DNA of 64,000 bases from Microvirga guangxiensis (GTDB lineage: Bacteria; Pseudomonadota; Alphaproteobacteria; Rhizobiales; Beijerinckiaceae). Made by a program: the position numbers and the translations under genes. The stretch lies in NCBI RefSeq assembly GCF_900102135.1, contig NZ_FMVJ01000002.1, positions 459,709 through 523,708 of the forward strand, in the 5' to 3' direction. Below, one piece after another: positions 1 through 10,313 of this stretch. Below the pieces are notes generated by a model. The model had not been told where the DNA came from and ran no database searches. It saw nothing but the letters and a program-made list of their open reading frames with translations. Every line of letters begins with the position of its first letter. The stretch's first letter is position 1.

Positions 1-726
1 GTTGAAGTCTCCGCCGATGATGCAGGCCTCGTTCGGCGCGAGACGATCGAGAGCTTGCAGCAATTGCCTTACTTGCGACTGACGGTCGGCGGGATCCGTC
101 TTGCTTTCGAGATGCAAACTCACGAACCACATGGGGCATGGACCGCCGACCATGCGTGCGGCGATCGCGATTCGCCCGCCGATCCGCCTCTGCGCTCCCT
201 TGAAGCCGCTGAACCATCTGCCGCTTTCCTCGAGCGGAATCAGATGCGGGTGCTCGAAGGTCATGCGACTGACGATGGCATTGCCATGAAGGCTGCACGC
301 ATTGCGTTCGCCTGCATGCCGCCGCATCTCCACGGCATCGCCGAGATCGAGTTCGACGAACTCGACGCCGTAGAGATAACCCTCCCCCGATGAGCCGATA
401 AATTCGTGGATGGTGTGGCCGTTGCCGGACCGCGCCATTCCAACATCCACTTCGCTGAGGAGCAGTATGTCGATCGCTTCCCGATCCACGATCTGCCGAA
501 CCGCATGAGGGTGCTTGAGGCGCTCGGAGTTCAGGGCTGCGATCCGCAAACGATCCGGGCAGGCAATCGGCTCTTTCGGAGATCGGATTTCGAGGGCGCG
601 AAAGGCCTCAACCCGCGTCAAGAAATGCTCGTGCGCCAGCAAATCCTGCGCCGCCCGCGCTTCGTCCAAAAGCGTATCCGGCGGGCAAGGGAGAGTCTCG
701 ACAGGGCAATTGATGATGGAACGCAA
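1..726 (-). CDS. Endonuclease/exonuclease/phosphatase-fold protein, 3' end cut by window
   Basis: Reading the minus strand from 726 towards 1 gives an open frame of 242 codons that runs off the window edge, so the C-terminus is missing. Features typical of the family are visible: an N-terminal strand RIAALNSERL, the segment DILLSEVDVG, a central FVSLHLESK motif and, at the cut edge, IIGGDFN, which resembles the metal-binding GDFN box of the DNase I-like fold. I chose the TTG at 726-724 because GGAGGGG lies about seven bases upstream and no in-frame ATG is seen. The substrate cannot be told: members act on DNA, RNA, phospholipids or inositol phosphates. The family is clear, the specific role is not. 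Confidence 0.75.
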   Translation of the reverse strand, partial: MRSIINCPVETLPCPPDTLLDEARAAQDLLAHEHFLTRVEAFRALEIRSPKEPIACPDRLRIAALNSERLKHPHAVRQIVDREAIDILLLSEVDVGMARSGNGHTIHEFIGSSGEGYLYGVEFVELDLGDAVEMRRHAGERNACSLHGNAIVSRMTFEHPHLIPLEESGRWFSGFKGAQRRIGGRIAIAARMVGGPCPMWFVSLHLESKTDPADRQSQVRQLLQALDRLAPNEACIIGGDFN

Positions 727-882
727 GGCTCTACCCCTCCCCCCTCCGGTCAAACTTGGCAGATATGGCGGGCGGCGACATTCACGAGCGGGCTTGAGCG
801 AAAAAATTCTGGATTAGGATTAGGAACTTTTTTGTCTTTTCCGAGTTATCGGAGCGCACATAAATATGCCGGGAGACGGCCC

Positions 883-1041
883 ATGATCGCTTGGGCTACA
901 ATTGTTGCGCTTGTCATGGGCGCGCTTTTCTATGTCGCAGACCCTTCGACCTTCGCGAGAAGCGTTGCGGAGCTGGTCGGGGTTATCGCGCTTTTTGCAC
1001 TCGTCTGTGCAGCGGAAGTCTTCAGCGAACCTAAGAGCTGA
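883..1041 (+). CDS. Small predicted membrane protein, 52 residues
   Basis: This short frame begins at an ATG preceded by GGGAGA at good spacing. The protein has two hydrophobic stretches, about residues 2-17 and 26-43, with a short polar link, so it looks like a two-pass inner-membrane protein. It ends in a charged SEPKS tail. It lies alone between the nuclease-fold gene on the other strand and the HWE kinase. I do not recognise a family and assign no function. The ribosome-binding site and hydrophobic pattern are the only support. Confidence 0.45.
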   Translation: MIAWATIVALVMGALFYVADPSTFARSVAELVGVIALFALVCAAEVFSEPKS

Positions 1042-1185
1042 TTTTCTGAAGACGCTCTTGGGTTGGCATGCCAAACTCTGGCGCGTTAAGCACCCTTAAG
1101 ATTTTGTTCTAACTTGTTTTTCTAGGGGGCCTCTAGGTAAGTTCAAGGATTGCGCTCCATATGTAACGTGATTATATTTCAATAT

Positions 1186-2697
1186 ATGACCGTGCAGCGC
1201 CTCACCCTCTCCAGCTTGCCAGAGCAGCAGACACTCTCAAGCGATCTCGTCATCCCGAATTCCTACAAGAATCCGGGGCCGGTGGGGGATGTCATTCAGC
1301 ACGCCATCGTCCAATCCGTGGAGGCGAAAGTCGAGGCCCGGCTCTCCGTCATCCTGGAGGGCATCGGAGACGCCTTCTATGCGCTCGATGGCGATTGGCG
1401 CTTTGCCTATATCAATCGGGCCGCTCAGGAGTATTTCGGCGCTCCCGCTCAGGACATGCTTGGACGCGTCATCTGGGACGTGTTCCCCAACTCGGAGGGA
1501 ACCGAACTCAGGCGCCGCTACGAGGAGGTCGCCGCCACGGGAACCGCCGTGATGTTCGAGACGGAGGCCGTAGGGGTGCAGGGACGCTTCCTTGAGCTTC
1601 GTGTCTTCCCCTATAATGGCGGCCTGGGCGTGAGCTTCCGCGACTGGACGGAACGCCGCCGGACAGAGGAAGAACTGCGCGAGAGCCAGGCCCGTCTCAG
1701 CGCCCTTGCCGACAACCTGCCCTCCTGCATGGTTTTCCAGTTCCTCGATTCCCCAAAGTACGAGGATCGGCGCCCGGTTTACATCTCGAAGGCCTGCGAG
1801 AAGCTCACGGGCATCCGCGCCGAAGACGCGCTGGCCAACATGGGCCTCATCGCCCAGCTCATCCTGCCCGAGTATCGCGAGCAGATGCATGCGCGGGGAA
1901 TGAAGGCTCACAAAGAGCGCCAGACCTTCGACACGGAATTGAAGCTCCGGCACGCCAAGACCGGCGAGATCCGCTGGCACCGCATGATCAGCATGCCCCG
2001 ACGGCTGAGCAACGGAACGTATATCTGGGACGGCGTTCAATACGACATCACGGACCACAAACGCGCGGAAGAACACCTGCGCCTGATGGTCAACGAGTTG
2101 AACCACCGGGTGAAGAACACCCTCGCCACCGTGCAATCCCTTGCCGTCCAAAGCTTCCACAAGTTCGGCATCGCGGCATCCGGCGACATCGGCGCCGCAC
2201 GAACCTCTTTTGAGGCCCGCCTCTTCGCCCTCTCCCGCGCACACGACGTTCTAACCCGGGAGAACTGGGAAGGCGCCAATCTCTCAGATGTCGTCCGTGA
2301 AGCCTGCGGCCCCTTCCGCATGCATAATATGGATGACGAGAAGAGGATCGTGGTTCAGGGCGAGGAACTGCGGCTTCCGCCTGCCATGTCGTTGAGCCTG
2401 TCCATGGCCATTCACGAGCTCTGCACCAATGCGCTGAAATACGGCGCCCTCACAACGCCCTCGGGCAGCGTGCGGATTTCCTGGTCCAGGATCTCGGACG
2501 GTTCATGCGCGCGCCTCGCTTTCCGCTGGGAGGAGCACGGTGGGCCTGCCGTGACCCCTCCCCGGCGCACGGGCTTCGGCTCGCGCCTGATCCAGAGAGG
2601 CCTGGCACGGGAATTGAACGGCGTCGCGCACATTTCCTACGAGCCTGAGGGAGTGGTCTGCACCATTGACGTGCCCTTGGAAACGAATGCTCATTAA
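1186..2697 (+). CDS. PAS-PAS HWE-family sensor histidine kinase
   Basis: A predicted cytoplasmic two-component sensor kinase of 503 residues. Two PAS domains (about residues 45-150 and 165-295) precede an HWE kinase core. The phospho-acceptor region reads NELNHRVKNTLATVQ, the ATP-binding N-box reads HELCTNALKYGAL, and WEEHGG supplies the W-x-E signature of the family. There is no membrane segment, so the signal should be cytoplasmic. The frame stays open upstream to a TTG at 1150, but that codon has the AGGA directly against it; I prefer the ATG at 1186, although its ribosome site is weak. No response regulator lies beside it. HWE kinases often act on PhyR in the alphaproteobacterial general stress response, which is a possibility only. 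Confidence 0.88.
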   Translation: MTVQRLTLSSLPEQQTLSSDLVIPNSYKNPGPVGDVIQHAIVQSVEAKVEARLSVILEGIGDAFYALDGDWRFAYINRAAQEYFGAPAQDMLGRVIWDVFPNSEGTELRRRYEEVAATGTAVMFETEAVGVQGRFLELRVFPYNGGLGVSFRDWTERRRTEEELRESQARLSALADNLPSCMVFQFLDSPKYEDRRPVYISKACEKLTGIRAEDALANMGLIAQLILPEYREQMHARGMKAHKERQTFDTELKLRHAKTGEIRWHRMISMPRRLSNGTYIWDGVQYDITDHKRAEEHLRLMVNELNHRVKNTLATVQSLAVQSFHKFGIAASGDIGAARTSFEARLFALSRAHDVLTRENWEGANLSDVVREACGPFRMHNMDDEKRIVVQGEELRLPPAMSLSLSMAIHELCTNALKYGALTTPSGSVRISWSRISDGSCARLAFRWEEHGGPAVTPPRRTGFGSRLIQRGLARELNGVAHISYEPEGVVCTIDVPLETNAH

Positions 2698-2747
2698 GCA
2701 TTGGAACAATGTTTTCAAAAGGCATCTAAGTCATTGGTCGTAATGAC

Positions 2748-3922
<1,175 letters not shown>

Positions 3923-3942
3923 TCGGATCAACATCGACCTCG

Positions 3943-3972
3943 AAAAGGGCGGCCAATCGGTCGCCCTTTTTT
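3943..3972 (+). terminator. Rho-independent terminator of the TRAP binding-protein gene
   Basis: AAAAGGGCG pairs with CGCCCTTTT around a 10-base loop and runs into TTTTTT, 20 bases after the stop codon. Confidence 0.85.
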
Positions 3973-4070
3973 ATGGCCGGGCGATTCCCACATAGGAAAC
4001 TTCCCCGGCTGCCCCATACCGTTAATTGCGCGAGGACAGCAGGCTTTGTAACCTATGATTGGTAGAGCTT

Positions 4071-4655
4071 ATGCGCTGGACATTACGGATCAGCTTTTTT
4101 CTGTTTCTCGCCTGGGCGATCTTCATGGTCTCGCCCTTCGTGGCCCTCTACGACCTCAGCAAGGCAATCGAGGCCAAGGACACGGCCAGGATTACCGAAC
4201 GTGTGAATTTCAATGCCTTGAGAAGCTCCCTCTCCCGCCAGATCCTCGGCGAATACCTTAAGGGGCAGGATCTCGAAGGGGCGGAGCTGGATATTGCGAC
4301 CGAAGCGGGCGCTGCCGTTCTCAACCCGGTCGTGGAGGAGCTCGTCTCGCCTCAGGCCCTCATCGACCTGTTCGAAAACGGCTGGCCCGAGAAGGCCGCC
4401 GGCAGCACGGGCAATACTGGCGCTTCCCTGACTTTCGACATCAGTTCGATTGAGCAGGCGTGGCGCACCTTTCTGTTCTCCGAATCCCAGGGCTTTCGGA
4501 GCGTGACGGTCCCTGTTCCCGTGGACAGCCCGAAAGATCAGCAGTTCAGGATTACTATGCGCTTGCGAGACACGACCTGGCGCCTGAGCGGCATTGAGCT
4601 GCCGGCCCCGTTACGGGAGGAGCTCATCAAGCGCGCAGCCGTGGCCTCACGGTAA
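4071..4655 (+). CDS. DUF2939 family protein, membrane-anchored
   Basis: A 194-residue protein with one N-terminal transmembrane segment (about residues 6-26, rich in F, L and A) and a soluble, presumably periplasmic, remainder. The pattern after the anchor, LYDLSKAIEAKDTARITERVNFNALRSSL, is the hallmark of DUF2939 proteins, for which no function is known to me. The frame also opens at a TTG at 4059; I prefer ATG 4071 because it starts directly before the anchor. A perfect hairpin follows the stop at 4676. It appears to be a single-gene unit. Confidence 0.75.
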   Translation: MRWTLRISFFLFLAWAIFMVSPFVALYDLSKAIEAKDTARITERVNFNALRSSLSRQILGEYLKGQDLEGAELDIATEAGAAVLNPVVEELVSPQALIDLFENGWPEKAAGSTGNTGASLTFDISSIEQAWRTFLFSESQGFRSVTVPVPVDSPKDQQFRITMRLRDTTWRLSGIELPAPLREELIKRAAVASR

Positions 4656-4675
4656 TCCCTTGGACACAATCAGCA

Positions 4676-4708
4676 AGAAGCCCGCCTCAAACCTTGAGGC
4701 GGGCTTCT
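4676..4708 (+). terminator. Perfect 15-bp hairpin after the DUF2939 gene
   Basis: AGAAGCCCGCCTCAA is followed by ACC and its exact complement TTGAGGCGGGCTTCT. The hairpin is strong but lacks a downstream T run, so it may terminate inefficiently or protect the 3' end of the transcript. Confidence 0.6.
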
Positions 4709-5041
4709 GATACTCAAGCAAAACAGCAGTATTCGCTTATATCATTCAATATACTTGATAAATACACGCTAATAATGGACAATCATCCAGCTTACAGTCG
4801 CCAGAGGAAAAACAGCGCCAAGCAAAAAGCAGATCACATGAGAGGCCATTACATGAACCCTCCTTCTGCCTTATCAACATTTTCCTCCAAAATACGTTCC
4901 TATCCAGCGGCAAAAACTCATAACTCAAAATAACAACGGCCAAGCATGAACCAAATTCTCCCTCGGGATATGCGCCGGATCTTTCGAGGGAACTCAGCTT
5001 TACCGTTTCGATTGTCCCCCTGACGAAACAGGGGATGATGA
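4709..5041. other. AT-rich intergenic stretch, no gene seen
   Basis: This 333-base gap is markedly richer in A and T than its surroundings. A 79-codon open frame spans part of it, but it has no clear ribosome site, begins inside the hairpin and encodes a sequence without recognisable features, so I do not call it. The last part should carry the promoter of the AI-2E family gene. Confidence 0.5.
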
Positions 5042-6118
5042 ATGGACGAGGACGGTTATTCCTTCCGCAGGATCATGGGCGATGCCGAGTTCGTGCGGAA
5101 AACCTTCATCGTCATGGGCCTCGGCCTGCTCGCCCTCCTGCTATGGAAACTGGCGGACGTTCTCCTGCTGGCTTTCGGCGCCATCCTGGTCGCATTGATC
5201 CTGCACACATCCGCGGATGCGCTAGTGCGCTACGCCCGAGTCCCGGAGCGCTGGGGCCTGTGGATGGCCAGCATCATCATCTTCGTCATCTTCTTGAGCC
5301 TGATCGCCCTCTTCGGCACGCAGATCCGTGCCCAGTTCTCCAACGTGGTGGAACGCCTTCCCTTCGTCATCGACAATTTCAGCAAGAATCTCGGTTTCGG
5401 CGCTGTGTCGGACGATCTGAACGAGATCGTGAACAACATGCCGAGCGGCGGCCTCGCAACGCGCATTGCGGGCATCGGCGGCGCGGTTCTCAGCGGCTTC
5501 ACGGACTTTCTGCTCGTGGTGATTGCCGGCATCTACATCGCAGCCTCACCCAATCTCTATAAGAAGGGTTTCATCAAGCTCTTCCCGAAACGCCACCATG
5601 AGCGCGTCGAGAGCTCGCTCGATGCCTCGGGCCAGGCGCTCCGGCTCTGGCTCATGTCCCAGCTGATCGCAATGGTATGCGTCGGCGTACTCTCCACCCT
5701 GGCTTTCTGGCTGATCGGCCTGCCCTCACCTTATGCGTTGGGCCTGATCGCAGGCCTTGCCGATTTCATCCCCTTCCTCGGGCCGATCCTTGGAGCGATT
5801 CCGGCGATCCTGTTCGCCTTCAGCATCAGCGGCGAGACGGCTCTCTGGACGATACTCGCGGTTCTTGTGATCCAGCAGATCGAGGGCAACGTGATTTTCC
5901 CGCTCGTGGCCAGAAGCATGGTGAGCATCCCTCCTGCTCTCGCGCTCTTCGCGATCCTCGTCGGGAGTATCCTGTTTGGCACCACGGGGCTCGTCTTCGG
6001 CTTCCCGCTTGCCGTCGTCACCTACGTGCTGGTCAAGAAGCTCTACGTGCGCGAGGCGCTTGGCGAAGAGACGCCCATTCCTGGAGAAGATGTAGCGGAA
6101 GAGAAAGGGAGCGCTTAG
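5042..6118 (+). CDS. AI-2E family transporter (PerM/YdiK type)
   Basis: A polytopic inner-membrane protein of 358 residues, about eight hydrophobic segments. The layout is typical of the AI-2E exporter/permease family: early paired helices ([21 protein letters not shown]), a central amphipathic soluble part (about residues 95-145), then [23 protein letters not shown], whose PxxG-rich loop is the family's most conserved stretch. Members have been linked to export of autoinducer-2 or other small solutes, or to Na+/H+ exchange, so the cargo is unknown. The stop codon overlaps the stop of the convergent YcgN gene by three bases. Confidence 0.88.
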   Translation: MDEDGYSFRRIMGDAEFVRKTFIVMGLGLLALLLWKLADVLLLAFGAILVALILHTSADALVRYARVPERWGLWMASIIIFVIFLSLIALFGTQIRAQFSNVVERLPFVIDNFSKNLGFGAVSDDLNEIVNNMPSGGLATRIAGIGGAVLSGFTDFLLVVIAGIYIAASPNLYKKGFIKLFPKRHHERVESSLDASGQALRLWLMSQLIAMVCVGVLSTLAFWLIGLPSPYALGLIAGLADFIPFLGPILGAIPAILFAFSISGETALWTILAVLVIQQIEGNVIFPLVARSMVSIPPALALFAILVGSILFGTTGLVFGFPLAVVTYVLVKKLYVREALGEETPIPGEDVAEEKGSA

Positions 6119-6621
6119 GCCGGTTCCTCGGAGGTCGCATCCTCCATCGGCCAATCGGTGAGGCGCTCCAGAAGCTCCGCGATGGAAAACTCCTCCTCGG
6201 GCCCCGCGACCCGATCCCGCACAGAGACACCGGCGGCATGCACCGTCTCGGGATCGCCCGATACGAGGGGGTGCCACCACGGCAGGTCCCGCCCTTCGGC
6301 CACGAGGCGATAGGCACAGGTATGGGGCAGCCAGGACAAGCCGCGCACCGTCTCAGGCGTCAGCCGAACGCAATCGGAGACCTTGGCCTGGCGGTTCGGA
6401 TAGTCGCGGCAGCGGCAGGTGCCGTCGTCGAGGAGCGTACAGGCCACATCGGTGTAGAGAACCTCGCCCGTATCCTCGTCCTCGAGCTTGACCAGGCAGC
6501 AGCGTCCGCAGCCGTCGCACAGGCTCTCCCATTCGTCGAGGGTCAGGGCCTCGAGCGTCTTCACGCGCCAGAAGGGCTGCTCCTCCGGCTTGGAGCGGGT
6601 TTGGGGTGCGGTTTTGGACAT
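6115..6621 (-). CDS. YcgN/UPF0260 family cysteine-cluster protein
   Basis: A 168-residue cytoplasmic protein with the cysteine-rich core CDGCGRCC, then a later cluster [17 protein letters not shown], which matches the CxxCxxCC-type cluster of the zinc/iron-chelating YkgJ/YcgN group. The invariant [14 protein letters not shown] segment appears here as [15 protein letters not shown]. The family binds a metal or cluster but its task is unknown. I start at ATG 6621 because the longer frame upstream lacks family similarity. It converges on the AI-2E gene with overlapping stop codons. Confidence 0.85.
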   Translation of the reverse strand: MSKTAPQTRSKPEEQPFWRVKTLEALTLDEWESLCDGCGRCCLVKLEDEDTGEVLYTDVACTLLDDGTCRCRDYPNRQAKVSDCVRLTPETVRGLSWLPHTCAYRLVAEGRDLPWWHPLVSGDPETVHAAGVSVRDRVAGPEEEFSIAELLERLTDWPMEDATSEEPA

Positions 6622-6855
6622 GCGGGCTCTTTGGTCTCTCTTTGAGGCGGTTTGAAGGAATGTGCGGCATCGCACAAGCGCCAAATCTTCCTCGGATCGA
6701 GCCTTCCCCTCGGACGAGGTAGATCTATTTGAACCGCAGAACCTGTTTGTGAGTTGTTGATAATGCGGCGTGTAACGTGCAAACGTTGCCGCTAGGGAAA
6801 TTAACGATCATAAGCAAGGCATCTCAGGCCTCCTGACCTGCCCTGAAGGACCACC

Positions 6856-9069
6856 GTGCCCCAGCAACCTTCCCCCCCGCTCTCGACACGGATCAAGCGT
6901 GCCGCGCTATGGCTGGACGCATGGTTGAACTCGTTCCTGTTCCAGAGCGGGCGGGGACTGAGCTCGGCTTACGAATTCTATTCGGAGAAGATGAAGTGCC
7001 TGCGCTTCCGGGGGCCCCTGCGCGTTGTTCTCGACCTGACCAGCGAGGCGACGACCCTGGGCGCGGTAGGCGCCGTCGTGATGCTGGCCCTGGCCCTTCC
7101 CGCCTTCCGTGAGACGGAGGACGATTGGCTCAAAACCCAGGACCTCGCCGTCACGTTCCTCGACCGTTATGGGCAAGAGGTCGGCCGCCGCGGCTTGAAC
7201 CTCGACGATTCCTACAAGCTCGAGGATTTCCCCGATTACATGATCAAGGCCGCGCTCGCGACGGAGGACCGACGCTTCTACGAGCATTGGGGCATCGACC
7301 CCATCGGCACCTTCCGCGCCCTTCTGGTCAATGCCCAGGGCGGCGGCGTGGTGCAGGGCGGTTCCTCCATCACCCAGCAGCTTGCGAAGAACCTTTTTCT
7401 GACGAACGAGCGTTCGCTCGAACGCAAGATCAAGGAAGCCTTCCTGGCGATCTGGCTCGAATTCCACCTGACCAAGGACGAGATCCTCAAGCTCTACCTG
7501 GACCGCGCCTATATGGGCGGCGGCGCTCACGGCATCGTGGCGGCGGCCGAGTATTACTTCGGAAAGCCCGCGAAGGATCTTACCCTCGCCGAATCCGCCA
7601 TGATGGCCGGCCTGTTCAAGGCTCCGACCAAATACGCCCCTCACGTGAACCTGCCCGCAGCCCGCGCCCGCGCCAATGAAGTGCTGCGCAACATGGTCGA
7701 GGCAGGCTTCCTCACCGAAGGCCAGATCCAGACCGCCCGCCGCAACCCGGCAACCCCGGTGAACCGCGAGCGCGAGACCACTCCCGACTTCTACCTCGAC
7801 TGGGCCTATCAACAGGTTCAGGCGCTGGCAGCTCAGAAGAAGTTCGGCAACGAGCGCGTCCTGACCGTGAAGACGCCGCTCGACACCGCCCTTCAGCGTC
7901 ACACGGAAGAAGTGCTGGAAAACCAGCTGCGCCAGCACGGACGGCAATACAAGGCGGGGCAAGGCGCCATCGTCGTGATGGACGTGGACGGGGCCGTGCG
8001 CACCATCGTCGGCGGCCGCGATTACGGCCAGAGCCAGTTCAACCGCGCCACCAACGGCCTGCGTCAGCCGGGATCGTCGTTCAAGCCCTTCGTGTATGCT
8101 GCCGCCCTCACCACGAACCCCAAGCTGAACCCCAATTCGCGGGTGGTGGATGCGCCTATCTGCCTCGGCAACTGGTGCCCGCAGAACTACGGCCGCTCCT
8201 TCTCCGGCGCGATGCCTCTTTCGTCCGCCCTGGCGCGCTCCATCAATTCCATTCCGGTCCGCATGTCCCTCGAAATCGGTAAGGGCAATGCCAAGGCCGG
8301 ACGCGCCATCATCATCGACACCGCCAAGCGGATGGGCCTGACCCACGCGCTGGCGAACGAAGCCCCCCTCCCCATCGGCGCCGCCGAGGTGACCGTGATC
8401 GACATGGCCTCCGGCTATGCGGTCCTTGCCAATGGCGGAAAACAGGCGACGCCTTATGCGGCTTGGGAAGTCCGCAACTCGTCCGGCGAGGTGATCTATC
8501 GCCACGACCGCGATGCCCCGCCCAAGCAGGTGCTCGAGCCTCGCGTCGTCAACGACATGAACTTCATGCTCAACAAGGTGGTGACCGAGGGCACCGGCAG
8601 GCGCGCTGCGATCGAGGGCGTACCAGTCGCCGGCAAGACCGGCACCACCAACGGCTACAAGGACGCGTGGTTCGTCGGCTATACGGGCAACCTCGTCGCC
8701 TCCGTGTGGTACGGGAACGACGATTCCAAGCCCATGAACAACATGACCGGCGGCACGCTTCCGGCCCAGACCTGGCAAGAGGTGATGAACTTCGCGCACC
8801 AGAACCTGGAGATCAGGCCAATTCCGGGCGTCGATTCCGGAGCCTTTGCCCGGGTGGCGACATCGAGCCGCCCGGCGGCCGATCAGGCCCAGAACGCCGC
8901 CTCGCAGGCCTTCCTGGCAGGTACGCTCTCCCGGAAATCCTATGAAGCCCTGGGGAATATCGGCAGCCTGTTTCAATCGGCCGAGCGAACCATATCCACC
9001 GTGAAGGAAAGCACCGTCCCGCGCGTGACGGGCTCCGTGGAAGCCTCTCGCCAAGTGGCCATGCCGTAA
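6856..9069 (+). CDS. Class A penicillin-binding protein, PBP1A family
   Basis: A bifunctional peptidoglycan synthase of 737 residues: it polymerises lipid II (transglycosylase) and crosslinks peptides (transpeptidase) in the periplasm. One membrane anchor lies at about residues 66-84. The GT51 domain shows EDRRFYEHWGID with catalytic Glu137 and GGSSITQQLAKN. The transpeptidase carries all three penicillin-binding motifs: Ser407-S-F-Lys410, Ser462-I-N and Lys594-T-G. The start is GTG with AAGGA five bases upstream. Two small envelope-type genes follow within three bases, so it probably leads an operon through the GNAT gene at 10314. The C-terminal tail after residue 660 is low complexity. Confidence 0.93.
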   Translation: MPQQPSPPLSTRIKRAALWLDAWLNSFLFQSGRGLSSAYEFYSEKMKCLRFRGPLRVVLDLTSEATTLGAVGAVVMLALALPAFRETEDDWLKTQDLAVTFLDRYGQEVGRRGLNLDDSYKLEDFPDYMIKAALATEDRRFYEHWGIDPIGTFRALLVNAQGGGVVQGGSSITQQLAKNLFLTNERSLERKIKEAFLAIWLEFHLTKDEILKLYLDRAYMGGGAHGIVAAAEYYFGKPAKDLTLAESAMMAGLFKAPTKYAPHVNLPAARARANEVLRNMVEAGFLTEGQIQTARRNPATPVNRERETTPDFYLDWAYQQVQALAAQKKFGNERVLTVKTPLDTALQRHTEEVLENQLRQHGRQYKAGQGAIVVMDVDGAVRTIVGGRDYGQSQFNRATNGLRQPGSSFKPFVYAAALTTNPKLNPNSRVVDAPICLGNWCPQNYGRSFSGAMPLSSALARSINSIPVRMSLEIGKGNAKAGRAIIIDTAKRMGLTHALANEAPLPIGAAEVTVIDMASGYAVLANGGKQATPYAAWEVRNSSGEVIYRHDRDAPPKQVLEPRVVNDMNFMLNKVVTEGTGRRAAIEGVPVAGKTGTTNGYKDAWFVGYTGNLVASVWYGNDDSKPMNNMTGGTLPAQTWQEVMNFAHQNLEIRPIPGVDSGAFARVATSSRPAADQAQNAASQAFLAGTLSRKSYEALGNIGSLFQSAERTISTVKESTVPRVTGSVEASRQVAMP

Positions 9070-9071
9070 CA

Positions 9072-9740
9072 ATGAACACCGAGGCCATATTGACGGATGC
9101 CTCCGGGGCCGCTTCGATGCGCGCCCCTGTGGCAGTATCGAAACCCGTGACCTATCGCATCGTCCCTACAGCCTTCCTGGTCGTCTACGCGCTCCTTCTG
9201 GCCCTGGCGCTGGGGCTGGGCTCGACCTATTGGGTTCTCAAGGGCGATCCTCCTCTGGGCAGCCTGCAGATCGGTCCCTGGAAGGCTTGGCCTTCCCTCG
9301 GCTCAGCCAATGCCGACCCTTACATGCGCGCCATTCTCGCCCAGCGCGGTGAGGTCCCCCTGGCGATCGGTGAGGGCCTCGGGTTTACGGCCATGACCGA
9401 CAGCGAGGGCCGCCCCCTGGATTCCGCCTGCACCTACCGGATCGGCTCCGTCGTCCCGACGGCGCGTCTCTGGACCCTTTCGGTCTATGATCAGGACGGC
9501 CGACTGGCGCGCAGCGAATTGGGTCGGAGCAGCTTCACTTCCGCCGAGATCCTGCGCGATGGCGGGGACCAGTTCATGATCGCCCTCTCGCGCAGCCTGC
9601 AGGACGGAAACTGGCTCCAGCTTCCGGCCTCGGGGAATTTCAGCATCGTGCTGAGGCTCTACGACACGCCCGGCGCGGCTGGCACCGGCCTCGATGAGAG
9701 CGTTTTTCCCACCATCCAGCGTGTGGAGTGCGGTGCATGA
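9072..9740 (+). CDS. DUF1214 domain protein, membrane-anchored
   Basis: A 222-residue protein with a transmembrane segment at about residues 33-55 and a soluble C-terminal part that matches DUF1214, including SACTYRIGSVVPTARLWTLS and YDQDGRLARSELGR. DUF1214 is often the second half of larger DUF1254-DUF1214 proteins; here it is a separate short form. It starts two bases after the PBP1A stop and its TGA overlaps the ATG of the next gene (ATGA). The function is unknown; the shared operon suggests an envelope role by inference only. Confidence 0.82.
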   Translation: MNTEAILTDASGAASMRAPVAVSKPVTYRIVPTAFLVVYALLLALALGLGSTYWVLKGDPPLGSLQIGPWKAWPSLGSANADPYMRAILAQRGEVPLAIGEGLGFTAMTDSEGRPLDSACTYRIGSVVPTARLWTLSVYDQDGRLARSELGRSSFTSAEILRDGGDQFMIALSRSLQDGNWLQLPASGNFSIVLRLYDTPGAAGTGLDESVFPTIQRVECGA

Positions 9741-10306
9741 GAGGCTTCAGCCGCTTTCTGATCGCCACCCTCTGCGGCCTCGTCCTGGCGGTCGGCGTTC
9801 ACATCGTCTCCATTCTCGCGACACCGCATCTGGCCGAGCAGGATGCCTTTGCTAAAGTTCAGTCGACGCTCACCGCCGAAACCGCGCAGATCATCAGCGC
9901 CCCCGGCGGTGCAGACACCTGGATGCCCATGCCCGACCCTGCGGTCGCGGTCGCGGCCTGTGCCTTCGATCTGCGTGACGGCCCCATGCGGGTCTCCGCC
10001 AAGACCGGACAGAACCTGTTGACGTTCTCCTTCCATAAGGAATCGGGCGGCGTGTTCTTCGCGGTGACCGACCGCGCCGCAGTGCGTGGTGAACTTGAGA
10101 TCGTGGCCATGACGGCGCGCCAGCTCGACGAGGCCCGCGCGGCCGAGGACGAGAACGATCCGTCCCGGGACGTGCGTATCGTCGCCCCTGAGCAGCAGGG
10201 CTTCGTGATCGTGCGCGTGGCCGCCCCTACTCCGAGCCAACGCCCGCAGGCAGAGGAAGCCGCAAAGGCCGTTTCGTGCGTGACCGAGCAGGCAGAGCAA
10301 AGCTGA
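9737..10306 (+). CDS. DUF1254 domain protein, membrane-anchored
   Basis: A 189-residue protein with one N-terminal membrane segment (about residues 8-28) followed by a DUF1254-like soluble domain including DTWMPMPDPAVAVAACAFDLRDGPMRV. It starts at the ATG of an ATGA overlap with the DUF1214 gene, which signals translational coupling; an upstream in-frame GTG at 9728 is less likely. The pair probably works together, since the two domains are fused in many bacteria. The biochemical role is unknown. Confidence 0.8.
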   Translation: MRGFSRFLIATLCGLVLAVGVHIVSILATPHLAEQDAFAKVQSTLTAETAQIISAPGGADTWMPMPDPAVAVAACAFDLRDGPMRVSAKTGQNLLTFSFHKESGGVFFAVTDRAAVRGELEIVAMTARQLDEARAAEDENDPSRDVRIVAPEQQGFVIVRVAAPTPSQRPQAEEAAKAVSCVTEQAEQS

Positions 10307-10313
10307 GACCGAG

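Noticed and set aside
3990..4030. EcfG-type stress promoter (GGAAAC with CGTT) before the DUF2939 gene
   Set aside because: The first box has an extra A and the spacing of 19 bases does not fit the usual GGAAC-N16-18-CGTT pattern well enough.
4055..4080. tRNA-like TTGGTAGAGC sequence
   Set aside because: No matching acceptor stem, anticodon arm or T-arm surrounds it, and it overlaps the start of the DUF2939 gene.
4694..4933. Possible 79-residue gene in the AT-rich gap
   Set aside because: It begins inside a hairpin, has no ribosome site and no protein-like pattern.
6907..9072. Long open frame antisense to the PBP1A gene
   Set aside because: The plus-strand PBP1A frame has all catalytic motifs; the antisense frame is rich in His, Gly and Arg and is a by-product of high GC codon use.
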